Shown here: positions 33,173 to 43,100 of the stretch, piece by piece | How positions within the stretch are numbered: position 1 is the first letter of the stretch | Layout: each line of letters begins with the position of its first letter | Assembly (NCBI RefSeq): GCF_000759025.1 | Contig: NZ_JPOS01000018.1 | Span: 248,001-312,000, forward strand | Source: Phaeodactylibacter xiamenensis | GTDB lineage: Bacteria; Bacteroidota; Bacteroidia; Chitinophagales; Saprospiraceae | Direction of reading: 5' to 3' | Length of the DNA stretch: 64,000 nt | The notes under the pieces: generated by a model | What the model was told of the DNA's origin: nothing | What the model saw: only the letters and a program-made list of their open reading frames with translations | The model's database searches: none | Position numbers and translations under genes: made by a program

Positions 33173-36100
33173 TCAGTACCTTACCAGCTTAAGCGTCTGG
33201 CGCCCCTGCGCTCCGGCAGACCTGCACTGGACGGTGTATACGCCTGCCGGAAGCCCCTCCATATCCAGTTTCAATTGCTGCTGCCCGGCCACCGCCTGCT
33301 GAACCGGCAGGGCCAACTGCCCCAGCGGGCCATATATCCGTACTTCCGCTCCTGCCTCCAGAGGTACCGCCCATTCCAGTACCGCAGCGCCAGCCGTTGG
33401 GTTGGGCCAGATAATCAGCCCGTTGCCAGGGCCGGATGTATGGCTCGTGACCGGAGGCGACCACACCTGCTGCTCCAGTACCACGACCCGCACCTTGCTC
33501 ACCGAACCCGACATGCTGCCCGATGGGTCCACCGTAAAGCCCCCCACTCCCACTTCAAAACAGCTCCCCAATGGCTGTGGCATCGATACCGCCGCCAGGT
33601 TCAGCCACCCTGCGCCCAGTATCTGATAACGCCCGCGCCACGTCCCGTTGGAATATTCCAGGCGGATCTTTTTCGCATTCGGCGCATCCAGCAGCGTAAC
33701 TTCACGCAGGGCACCGTCTGCTTCGCGGACTTCCCAGCGCAACAGCCCGCTGCCATTCCAATATAAGCCGGCCATAGCCGCATCCGGCAACAGGCTGCTC
33801 CGCACGCTCAGCCCAATATAGCTGTCCCCGGAGACCGCGCCCAGGTCCAACTGCAGCCCACCTTTGCTCGCACAAAACGGCTGGTGCACAAACAGGTAGC
33901 CGTCTGGGCTGCCGCCACTGCCTGAATGATAACCCCCTGACCATAGGTTCAGTGTCCCGCTATCCGTACAGATGTCCCACGTGGCACTGCCCGGTGAACC
34001 GTTCAGCCCCGTCACCGACCACTCCGGTGGCAGCCCCGGGCTCTGCTGTACGCTCACCGTGGAGGTGCAGGACGACTCGTTCCCATTTACATCTATCGAC
34101 GTGACCTGCACTTCGTACGTGCCCCCGATGTCTTCACAGGTGTAAATGGCGGCGTCGTACAGTATTGTATCTATACCGCAGGCATCAAACCCGCCTGCAT
34201 AAACATCGCTCAGCAATAGCTCGTAAGTGCCATCGTAACTCACCTGCACCTCCGGCGAGCTGCATAATACCGAGGGCGGGGACAAATCCTCTACTGTGAC
34301 CAGTGCTTCGCAACTGCTGCTGTTACCGTTCACGTCTGTGCCCGTTAAGGTAACGGACTGAACACCAACATCACCACAATCAAAAGATGACTGGCTCAGG
34401 CTCAGGCTCACTGCGCCGCAGGCGTCATTGCTGCCGGCATTCACATGAGCTGCTGACAGCGAGCCCGTACCGAAGACGCTCAGTGTTACCGTCCGGCTCT
34501 GGCACAGCATTACAGGGCCCACAGTATCCCTTACCGCTATGGTGGCCGTACAAGTGCCGCTGTTGCCGTTTTCATCAACGCCCGTTAGCGTGACCGGCAG
34601 CTCCCCGACATCACTACAACCGAAAACCGTCCGGCTCAGGAAGAGCGTGTCCAGGCCGCAGGCATCGTTGCTGCCGCCGTCTATATCGCCTAACGCTATG
34701 CTGCCAATACCATCTCCATCAAGGTAGACGGTGTGGTCCGTGCACAACAACTGCGGGGCAATGCTGTCCAGCACGGTCACCGTAGCCGTGCAGAAAGCTT
34801 CATTATCGTTCTTATCCACTGCGGTGAGCGTAACCGTATTCGGGCCCACATCGCTGCAACCGAAAACCGTCTGGCTCAGAAAGAGCGTGTCCAGACCGCA
34901 GGCATCGTTGCTGCCGCCGTCTATATCGCCTACCGCTATGCTGCCGATGCCCTCCTCATCCAGGTAGATAGTGTGGCCTGTGCACAACATATGCGGGGGC
35001 ACCGTATCCTGGACCATCAGCACATAGGTATGCCTGATGCTGTTGCTGTCCGCGTCCGTGGCCCATAGCTCCAGTTGGTTCGCCCCTACGCCCGCAAACA
35101 GGCTCAGCGTGCTGCCCGCTATGGCTGCTTCGGGCATTTCACTGCACCCTTCACAGGATACGCTGTACTGCAGCGGTGGCGCAGTGCAGTTGTCTGACAC
35201 CTCTGCCTGCCACGATAACGACAGCCCGCAGGCCTCGGGGCCAGCGAAATACTGCAGCGTGTCAGAAGCCGGCAGAGCCCCGCTGCCTGCATCCACAAAA
35301 AGAGCGGGGCTGAGGCTGTCCTGGCTCACCAACTGCGCCAAACTGTCTGTAATAAATGGGAAACAGCTGCTGCTGTACGTGCAGCTGCCCGCTTCTGACA
35401 GTTCTATACGGAGGCTATATGTACCCGCTCCCAGCGACTCTACCCGGAATGTGTCCGGCAGCAACTGCCCGCTGCCCAGTTGCTGAACCGGCAGCGATGC
35501 CTCTTCCAGATAAATATCAAAACGGCCGCCGCTGCAATAGGGCGTTGTCAGGCCGATCTCCACATGCCCGTCCGTAGCTTCCGGGCAGGACGGGCCCGCT
35601 GCGCTCAGCACCTCCACTTCTATGAGCGGGTTGCAGGGGTCCCCATCATCAGGGTCTACGTCCGCGTATACCCCATCCCCATCTGCATCGCAGTTCCCGT
35701 TCAGGGCATCAGGGTTACAGGCATCATCAGGATCCGGGTCCAACTGATCGCACAGCCCGTCCCCATCCGTATCAGGGCCCGAGCAAAACAATACAGTGAC
35801 CGTATCCTGAAGCTCGGCAGGGTAGCTGCAGTCTGATGCACGGAACTGCACCTCCTCCACGCCTTCCCAGCCTGGCACGCGCAGGCCTACCGACAGCGCG
35901 CCCGTCTGACTGTCAAGGGTGTAGGACAGAGGGGAAAAGTCCAGAATCTGAGGTTGAGAAGGGGTGCCCAATTGGCCACCACTGACGAAATCAAAAGTAT
36001 CAGGCAAGACAAAAACCCGTTTCAGAGAATCGCTGAAGTAACGGAACTCAATCTCACCATCAATGGCCGTATGGTAGACCTGCATGGTAAAGAGGCGCTG

Positions 36101-37108
36101 CCCATTGATTATCTGCGCGGAGGCCGCCCCCCTTAATTCTCCACCGATGAATGCGCCAAGCTTATCTTCATCTGACTGGAACAGGAAAGATGGGCTGTAC
36201 GTTGTCGTAGCCAGTACACTCATCGTAAAAGGCCAGCCGCCGCCTCCAATGACCCATGAAGCCTGCTGTTCCGGCATACCAATAGCCGGCACTGGCTTGT
36301 AGCTGTAGCTGAGGCAATTACCGGTATAGCTGCTTTCGTAGTCCCCAAGCATCAGGGAAGGAAAAGGCTGACCGGTCATCACGCTTTGAACAGGAATCGA
36401 ATCGAAAGCGGGCCCGTTCAACCCCGGCTCCACGGTCAATACCAGGTTTTGTGATGCACTGTAAGCATTGACTGTTTGTTCAGTGGCCGTTATGGTCAGT
36501 GTATCTGTACCGGTCCAGTCAGGGTCCGCAACCGAAAGGAAAAGCGTATCTCCAGCAATCGAATGCTGGAAATAAAGGCTATTGCTGACTGACCAGCTAA
36601 CCGGGTCCGTGTCTGCCTGATTCAGGTAATCCCGGAGCGGAACAGGAAAAAAGCTCAATCCCTGCAAGCGGGCCTGAGTGGGGAGGCTGTCCAAACTGAT
36701 CAGCAGGTCCCCGTCTGAACTCAGCTGCACGCTGTAGGGCGTACTGGCGCTGCCGGTAACCGATGACTGATCAAAAACAAAAGAAGAAACTGAAGTATAG
36801 ACTTCGTCATCAGCAGCGATGTAAGCCCGGAGCTCTATTTCCTCACCGGTTGGCACATTTGAAAAAATCGTCATAAAATGAAGGACCTTCCCATTTAGGT
36901 CAACGGCCATGGCTTTACCACGGATCTCGTCCCCCACAAAAGCAGCCAGCTGATCATTGGCACTGAGGCTCACCTGCCCATCAAGCTCTAAGACGGCGGT
37001 GAGGTTAGCAGAGTAGCTGAATGCACTGCCATTGGGGGCAGACCACTGAGGGGCTTGTGCCCTGGCCCAGAGCGGTATACTCAACAATAAGAGTAGAAAA
37101 TATCGCAT
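33173..37108 (-). CDS. Large surface protein with HYR-like repeats and T9SS sorting domain
   Basis: 1311 residues, signal peptide LLLLSIPLWARAQ. Two copies of a ~100-residue module (AAFVGDEIRGKAMAV near 67 and GAFIGGELRGAASAQ near 305) are followed by Ca-binding TSP3-like DTDGDGLCDQLDPDPDDACN near residue 450, Ig-like parts, and four HYR-like repeats of about 80 residues, each starting near a D-x-x-x-P-x-x-L-C element with CGLDTLFLS in two of them. The C-terminus (LIIWPNPTAGAAVLEW ... GLPAGVYTVQC ... LKLVRY) is a T9SS type A sorting domain, so the protein crosses the outer membrane by T9SS and is anchored or released at the surface. It probably acts as adhesin; that is inference. Confidence 0.87.
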   Translation of the reverse strand: MRYFLLLLLSIPLWARAQAPQWSAPNGSAFSYSANLTAVLELDGQVSLSANDQLAAFVGDEIRGKAMAVDLNGKVLHFMTIFSNVPTGEEIELRAYIAADDEVYTSVSSFVFDQSSVTGSASTPYSVQLSSDGDLLISLDSLPTQARLQGLSFFPVPLRDYLNQADTDPVSWSVSNSLYFQHSIAGDTLFLSVADPDWTGTDTLTITATEQTVNAYSASQNLVLTVEPGLNGPAFDSIPVQSVMTGQPFPSLMLGDYESSYTGNCLSYSYKPVPAIGMPEQQASWVIGGGGWPFTMSVLATTTYSPSFLFQSDEDKLGAFIGGELRGAASAQIINGQRLFTMQVYHTAIDGEIEFRYFSDSLKRVFVLPDTFDFVSGGQLGTPSQPQILDFSPLSYTLDSQTGALSVGLRVPGWEGVEEVQFRASDCSYPAELQDTVTVLFCSGPDTDGDGLCDQLDPDPDDACNPDALNGNCDADGDGVYADVDPDDGDPCNPLIEVEVLSAAGPSCPEATDGHVEIGLTTPYCSGGRFDIYLEEASLPVQQLGSGQLLPDTFRVESLGAGTYSLRIELSEAGSCTYSSSCFPFITDSLAQLVSQDSLSPALFVDAGSGALPASDTLQYFAGPEACGLSLSWQAEVSDNCTAPPLQYSVSCEGCSEMPEAAIAGSTLSLFAGVGANQLELWATDADSNSIRHTYVLMVQDTVPPHMLCTGHTIYLDEEGIGSIAVGDIDGGSNDACGLDTLFLSQTVFGCSDVGPNTVTLTAVDKNDNEAFCTATVTVLDSIAPQLLCTDHTVYLDGDGIGSIALGDIDGGSNDACGLDTLFLSRTVFGCSDVGELPVTLTGVDENGNSGTCTATIAVRDTVGPVMLCQSRTVTLSVFGTGSLSAAHVNAGSNDACGAVSLSLSQSSFDCGDVGVQSVTLTGTDVNGNSSSCEALVTVEDLSPPSVLCSSPEVQVSYDGTYELLLSDVYAGGFDACGIDTILYDAAIYTCEDIGGTYEVQVTSIDVNGNESSCTSTVSVQQSPGLPPEWSVTGLNGSPGSATWDICTDSGTLNLWSGGYHSGSGGSPDGYLFVHQPFCASKGGLQLDLGAVSGDSYIGLSVRSSLLPDAAMAGLYWNGSGLLRWEVREADGALREVTLLDAPNAKKIRLEYSNGTWRGRYQILGAGWLNLAAVSMPQPLGSCFEVGVGGFTVDPSGSMSGSVSKVRVVVLEQQVWSPPVTSHTSGPGNGLIIWPNPTAGAAVLEWAVPLEAGAEVRIYGPLGQLALPVQQAVAGQQQLKLDMEGLPAGVYTVQCRSAGAQGRQTLKLVRY
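34621..34995 (-). repeat. 240-bp tandem repeat inside the HYR-type gene
   Basis: Two neighbouring 240-base units, beginning near 34621 and 34861, are nearly identical over their first 100-130 bases and encode 80-residue HYR-like repeats. The other two repeat units of the gene are more diverged. High identity suggests a recent duplication or gene conversion. Confidence 0.75.
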
Positions 37109-37122
37109 TGGTATTTTTTAGT

Positions 37123-37152
37123 GCTCCTTGCGGCATTTTAGCCGCAAGGAGC
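37123..37152. promoter_or_regulatory. Perfect 12-bp hairpin between the two T9SS genes
   Basis: GCTCCTTGCGGC and GCCGCAAGGAGC flank a six-base loop. It lies in the 59-base gap between the 2291- and 1311-residue genes. There is no U-tract on the minus strand, so it is more likely an RNA-processing or stability element, or an attenuator, than a simple terminator. Confidence 0.6.
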
Positions 37153-37167
37153 AATGATACTGATGGG

Positions 37168-40100
37168 TTAGCGCAGTTCCAGCAACTTTGACACGGCCTT
37201 CTGCCCATGGAGCAGGGTTACAGTGTATAACCCTCGTGGCCATTGCCCGGCCTGCCAGTTCAGCAGGTTAGCCCCGGCTCCGGCTTCTGCCTCCACACGC
37301 CCTATCTGACGGCCGAGCGCATCGGTTATCAACAGTTGTACCGGCCCAGGCTCAGACAATACAAATTCAAAGAACACCTCTTCTTTTGCCGGATTAGGGA
37401 ATACCTTAAACCCGTCCAGTCTGCGCCTCTCTTCCCTGGCAGATACCGGTGTGCTGAATGTCAGGACTTCCGGCGCTTCAATACTGCCTTCCAGCCGGTT
37501 GGCAATGAATACATAGCTCTCATTCAGCCCCGTTTCAGTCTCAGCAACAGCATCATACATTTTGAAAGTGATAGGTTCTCCGCCCTGCTCGTTGGAATAA
37601 ATCGTCAGGAACAGCAGGTAAGCATCAAGGGCTTCAATATAGACTGGCTTGCCACTGCCCCGAACCTCTTCGCCAACAAAGGCGGCGATTTCGTGGTCAG
37701 CAGACAAACAATTGTCCACCTCCTCACTGGCCACCACGGCCACAAGGTTCATGGTGTACTCAAAAGCGAAGGGGTCCACTTCCCAGTAATGGCCTAAGGC
37801 ACCACTACGTTCAGCGATGGCCGGCCCCCGATACTGCGCTGTACTTCCGCCCGTGAAATTAGCAGGGTAAGTCAGTGTCCCGGGGTTGCTCAGGTATAAG
37901 AGGTAGCCACGTGGGAAGCTCATAAAATCGAGGCTTCCCAGCCAGCCAGCCCCGGCATCGTAGAGTGCAAAGCCGGTTTGCCCTTTGATCAGGTCACCGT
38001 TGAGTGGGCTGAGAGAAGCCAGTGCCTCATTAACACCCATGCCTTGCTGCGGCAAATAACCGATCCAGTTCCAGCCCGCTTGCAGGGCCAGGGGGCTGGC
38101 AGAAGGGTCAATCGGCTGGCCGGCAAGCAGGATGGAATCAAAGACAGTAGACTGATATTGATACATGGTCTCGTGAGACAGCGTGTTCAATGAGCCCGCC
38201 CAGGTTGTAGCTTCGGCAAAATACTGGCTGAATGCCGTTTGCCCTTTGATCGTAGCCCCTGCCGGATTGCTCAAGCTGCCCAGGGCAGCATTTATAGATG
38301 GGTCGGGCAGGTTGACATTATAAGAAATCCAGTTCCAGCCCGGGTAAATTGGGATTTGCCGCAAGACCAGATTATTGGTCGTGAGGACTTCCGGGTTTTG
38401 CAGGGAGCCTACAAAACTGTCGGCTACAAACGGGAAGGACTGTGCTACCGGCCCGTAAACCAGACAGGCAGAGGCATCCCAGACCCTGAACTCGACCGTC
38501 TGTCCGTTTGGTGCATTGCTGTAAACCGTAAGGAACGCCATGTGGGTATTTAGCTCCGGCACAGCTTCTACTTTAGCGTAGCCGCGCAGTTGCCCGTCGA
38601 TAAATGCTCCGACAATATCCAGCTTGTCGGTAGAAAGCACCCCTTCAATATTAAGCTGTAAGGCAAGGTTCATGGAGTAGGAATAATCTGCCGGGTTAAT
38701 ATTCCAGGCCGGCGGCGGGCAGGCTACCCTCAGGTCAATGTTCAGGGGCTCGTTACCCTCACTCGTTTCCATGCGCAACGTACCATTGAATAGCCCTCCG
38801 ACCAGGTCAGCCGGGAACTCAAAGGTAATGGTTTCAAAGGCCCCCGGCGCAATCAGCCCGGCAGTGGGGAATACATCCACCCAGTCCGGGATATCCTCCA
38901 GGTTGAAACTTGCTGAGAAGCCCCCCTGATTGCGGATATTGCGGGTGACCGTGACCGACTCGCCTTCCATGGCAACGGTGTTGATGTCCCCGCCTTCCCA
39001 AAAGAGGGTGGAACGGTTGACGAGGAACTCCCAGACGATGGGCGCCTCAATCTGATTGCCGACCAGGTCTTCGATCTCCTCCAGCCTTACCCGCAGTACG
39101 CGGTTTTCGATAAACTGATTGGCGACGTTAGGGACAATCCGGATTTCATCATCCACACAGGTTACGATGGCGTCAATCAGCGCACCAGTAGTGGCATCGT
39201 ACAGCCCCAGGTTATTATTGTCAATCATCCCTGTTCCGGTGCCTGCCGCCTGAATGATACTATTACAGTTGATCCGTTTGGTAAACATGACCGAGATTTC
39301 ATCTCCGGGGCTCAGCACGCCATCGGCAGGTTGAGGCGTACCAAATACCTTAGGAGGCTCTGTTTCTTTCCGCCCCTTGATGATTTTAGAATACCCGGAT
39401 GCCAGGGTCGGATCTGTGCATACAGTCAGGGCGCGGACTTCGTATTCGCCATCAGCCAGCTGAGACATATTCCAGGTGACTTCCTGGAACAAATTGCCCA
39501 ACTGCTGTCGGGGAATTTCGGTGATATTTATCCAGTTACCATCGCCCATGCTCAGGCGGTATTGCACGCGGATGAGCTCAAGGCTTTCTTCATCTGCATC
39601 GTAGCCTGCAAGGATGAGTTTCAACTCGTTGTTATCATTGGGCGTGATGACCCAACCTTCCCCCGGGTCAGTGATCTGGACCTCACTACAAGGCTCCCGG
39701 AAATAGACATTAAACTCCAGCTCCCGGTAGAATTTGGGGTCTATCTGCTCCCGGGACATGCCCAGGGATACTGCTCTTTCGTATTCGCACTGCGAAAACA
39801 GGGCTACTCTGATCCCTTCATAAGTATAAGCCTCCGGCCCCCGCTCAATGGTCAGGGTCACCGGGATGCTTTCCCCGGCAGGGATGGTATAGACTTCGCC
39901 ATCGCCTGCCAAGCCATCTCCGTTCAGCAACAGGGCAGCACCGTTGGGATTGCTCTCCGGTACGAGTGCCAGAGTGTAAAATCCAATATCGCCGGAGGGG
40001 GCCGCATTGCCAAGCAGTAGGTTGAAGGAAGCGCCCTCATCAGCCTCCACATTGGTGGCAATCGTTGTGTTGGCCTGCAGCTGCACCTCTTCCCGGTGCT

Positions 40101-43100
40101 GCGTATTCGGTTCGTGCGGGCAGGAAGTCTGCCCGCTGAGCAGTTTGAAGACTGGCGTCATGTACATCAGGTCTCTGGTGACCCGCACATTCATATTGTC
40201 AAAGGCATCATCATCTGCCAGTACATAGCCCACGGTACTGGAGGTGGATGAAGAAGCAGATCCTTCAATACGACCGCCTGTCGTGATGCCAATATCTACT
40301 TCTGCAACAGCACCTACCCCAGCAACGGTTACTCCTAATCCCACTGATGCCCCTACTCTAACTTCACGCTCAAGCCCAATAGTGGTTTCAGCACTTCCCT
40401 CAATGGTGGATGATTCTTCATAAGTTACGCCATTCCCGTAAAGGTAAGAACCAGCACCAACAGGCAATACCGCCGCTGCCTTCAAAACTTCATTGTAAGT
40501 GATAATGCTCTCCCACATCGCAATACTGGTCTCATCGCCCAGGGTTTCCAGCTGTGGAATGACGTTGTTTTTGATGTGGTTTTCCGTGTACAGGAAAGTG
40601 GATGCGATGCCAAAGGGGTTGGCCCATATCCCGTTATCGAGTTGATACCTTGGCCCCTGCTCGTCCTCCAGGTATTGGAGTTCGTCGGTAACCCCGTAGG
40701 TGACGGCTAAGGCTGCACCTACATACACATCTCCTCCCATTTCGCTACCCACAATCAGGTCACTATCATCGGTAGAAATAGTGTTAGTTGTGGTTAAGCA
40801 GGCATTTAAAGATGATTCGGTGTAGGCTGTGAGCGTTGAAGAAAGACTAGCTCCGTAATCTTGGGTAATATCTACAGGAACCTGCGCAACGACAGGCCCT
40901 GCATCAAAATCAGGCCCTAAATGCGCCGTAATGGATTTCGTTGCATCGACCCCTGCGTAAGCTCCAAGCGTCATGCCCAGACAAAACGTTTGACCCGATT
41001 CTATATAAGAGTAGCTGCCATCGCCCGGTGGGTCCCTTAAAATCAAAAAGGGAATACTAGGAGTCGTAGCCACCGAGGTAGCTGCCCGGGGCTTGCGTCC
41101 CAAAATCACCATATCAAATACGGTATTAGAATTCGCTCCATTCGCCACAGCCAGGACTTCCAGGTTTTTCTTGTAAGGGGCAACCACATTGGGAAAGGTG
41201 GTTGTAAAATGATGCCGCAGCACGCCGTTGGTCATCACGGTATCAATATCGCCCAAATCAGCAATACCGTTTTTGATGGTTAGCTCAGCAGAGTCCAGGT
41301 AACAGACTTCTGTGGGTTCTAAATACACCTCTTGTACCCTAATGTCTACAAAAGTAGGCTCTGCAAAACTAGCAAATTTATCGCCCAGCGCATTCGTACC
41401 GAAGTAGTCCTGTATGACTACCTGAGGGGCAGACCTGTAAATAAATTCCACGGAGTCCAGCTCGGTTGACCGCATATCGAGGGTCAATCCACCCTGATTG
41501 CCAAAATACTGCAGTATGGTATCGACTGGGTGCCCGGTCACAGCAATTGTCACAGAATCGGGGGGCACATTATCGAATTCAAACCACCCCGCTTCGTTAT
41601 CAATTACGACTTTTTCTTTATAACAGCCATTCAGAGTCTCCACCGTCACTTCCACCGCTCCAGTCTCCGGAATGACAGACTTCTTGCACAGTCCACCGGC
41701 TACCTGCCCCCGGATGGTGCGTTTGGTCTTATTCAAAAACTGTACGCCAGCCAGAGGGGTTTGTAAGCTGTAAGCTTCAAATTGCAGGGGGTCGAAGGTC
41801 GTCCCCCCCAAGTTGGTCACGGAAAGTCGGATGTTGGAGCCTGGCTCAAAATCCCCCAGGAAGCGTCCGTTTTCATCCGTATAAATAGGTGGGGTTGCCC
41901 CGGCCCCATTGACCAGGATCTCCGCTCCTGCTTCAAAGCAATCGGTATCTGCAAAACGGACTACTCCGGATACCGGGACAGCGGAGTTGTCGGTAAAGTC
42001 GATTTGACTGACTGCGGTATTGCTGTTGTTCAAATTGACAATACGGGTTTCCGGTGTAAAAAGACGGTTGTCTTCTTCCTGCCGGATTCCCAGGGGGGTG
42101 AACATAGCACCCTCAACTGCCCCAAAACCGGTCATGGCAATACCGGCATCCCGGACTTCTACTCCGCCACCTTCGTTGAAACTGAAGTAGTGCAGCAGGG
42201 AGGGCGTGCCGGGGTCAATGCCGGCACTGGCCGGAGAAGCATGTACCTGCAGCTCATTGACCGTCAGTAATTCATCAAAAACAGCCACTTCGTCTACCAG
42301 CCCCAACAAGGTGTAGGGGTCGTTCGGATTGGGCTGAGCGCCTACGTGCCAAAACTGTTGTGCGAGGTCATCCGTAAAGGTGCCGATGTTGAAGGTGGCA
42401 GACTCCACCCCATCAATAAAAAACGCAGCAGCGCCGGTGGCCCGGTTGAGGTGCAGCGCCAGCCCCTGATAGCCCTGCCCCACAGTTCCAAGGGCGTGGG
42501 TTTGCCCGTTCGCCTGTATATGATACTGTCCGTTGTGTACATACCACTCCATAGCGCCGCTTTCGTGGTACAAGAGCGTCTGCCGGGTTTGTGCATCAAA
42601 AGGTTGAGCAATGATTTCAATCGTGGCCGTATCCGGCAGATTGAATTTTGTCAGCTTCACCCGGCTGTTGAATACCGGGTTGAACTCCAGCGCATAGTTG
42701 CTGTAGAACTTTTTGGTCGGGACCGCCGTAAAGGATTGCCCCGAACTGTAGTTGATACTCTCAATGGTGTAGAACCCGCCGGCATCCGTAATGCCCGCAT
42801 TTAAGATGCCGGGGTTGTCGGTGGTGAACGTGGCACCTCCAACCGGGGTGTCAAAATCATTAGCGGTTACGTCAAATGTTTTTCCCCCCATGCCTTCATC
42901 AAACTTCCAGTAGGCAATCAGCCCCTCTGTATTGGAAGACAACGTAATTTTTTGGTAGGCGATGATTTCGGACTGCTTCAACACCCGGTTGAAGATGCGG
43001 ATGTCATCGAGCTGCCCTTTGAAGCGTCTCGACTGCGTGCGGTCGCTGCCGATGTTAAACAGGGCAGGCTGATGCGCCATTGCACCATTTAGCGTGCCGG

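Noticed and set aside
34621-34995. CRISPR-like repeat array
   Set aside because: The repeats are 240 bases long, contiguous, in frame and encode HYR-like domains; no spacers or cas genes.
37123-37152. Rho-independent terminator
   Set aside because: Strong stem but no T-run after it in the direction of transcription; kept only as an intercistronic hairpin.
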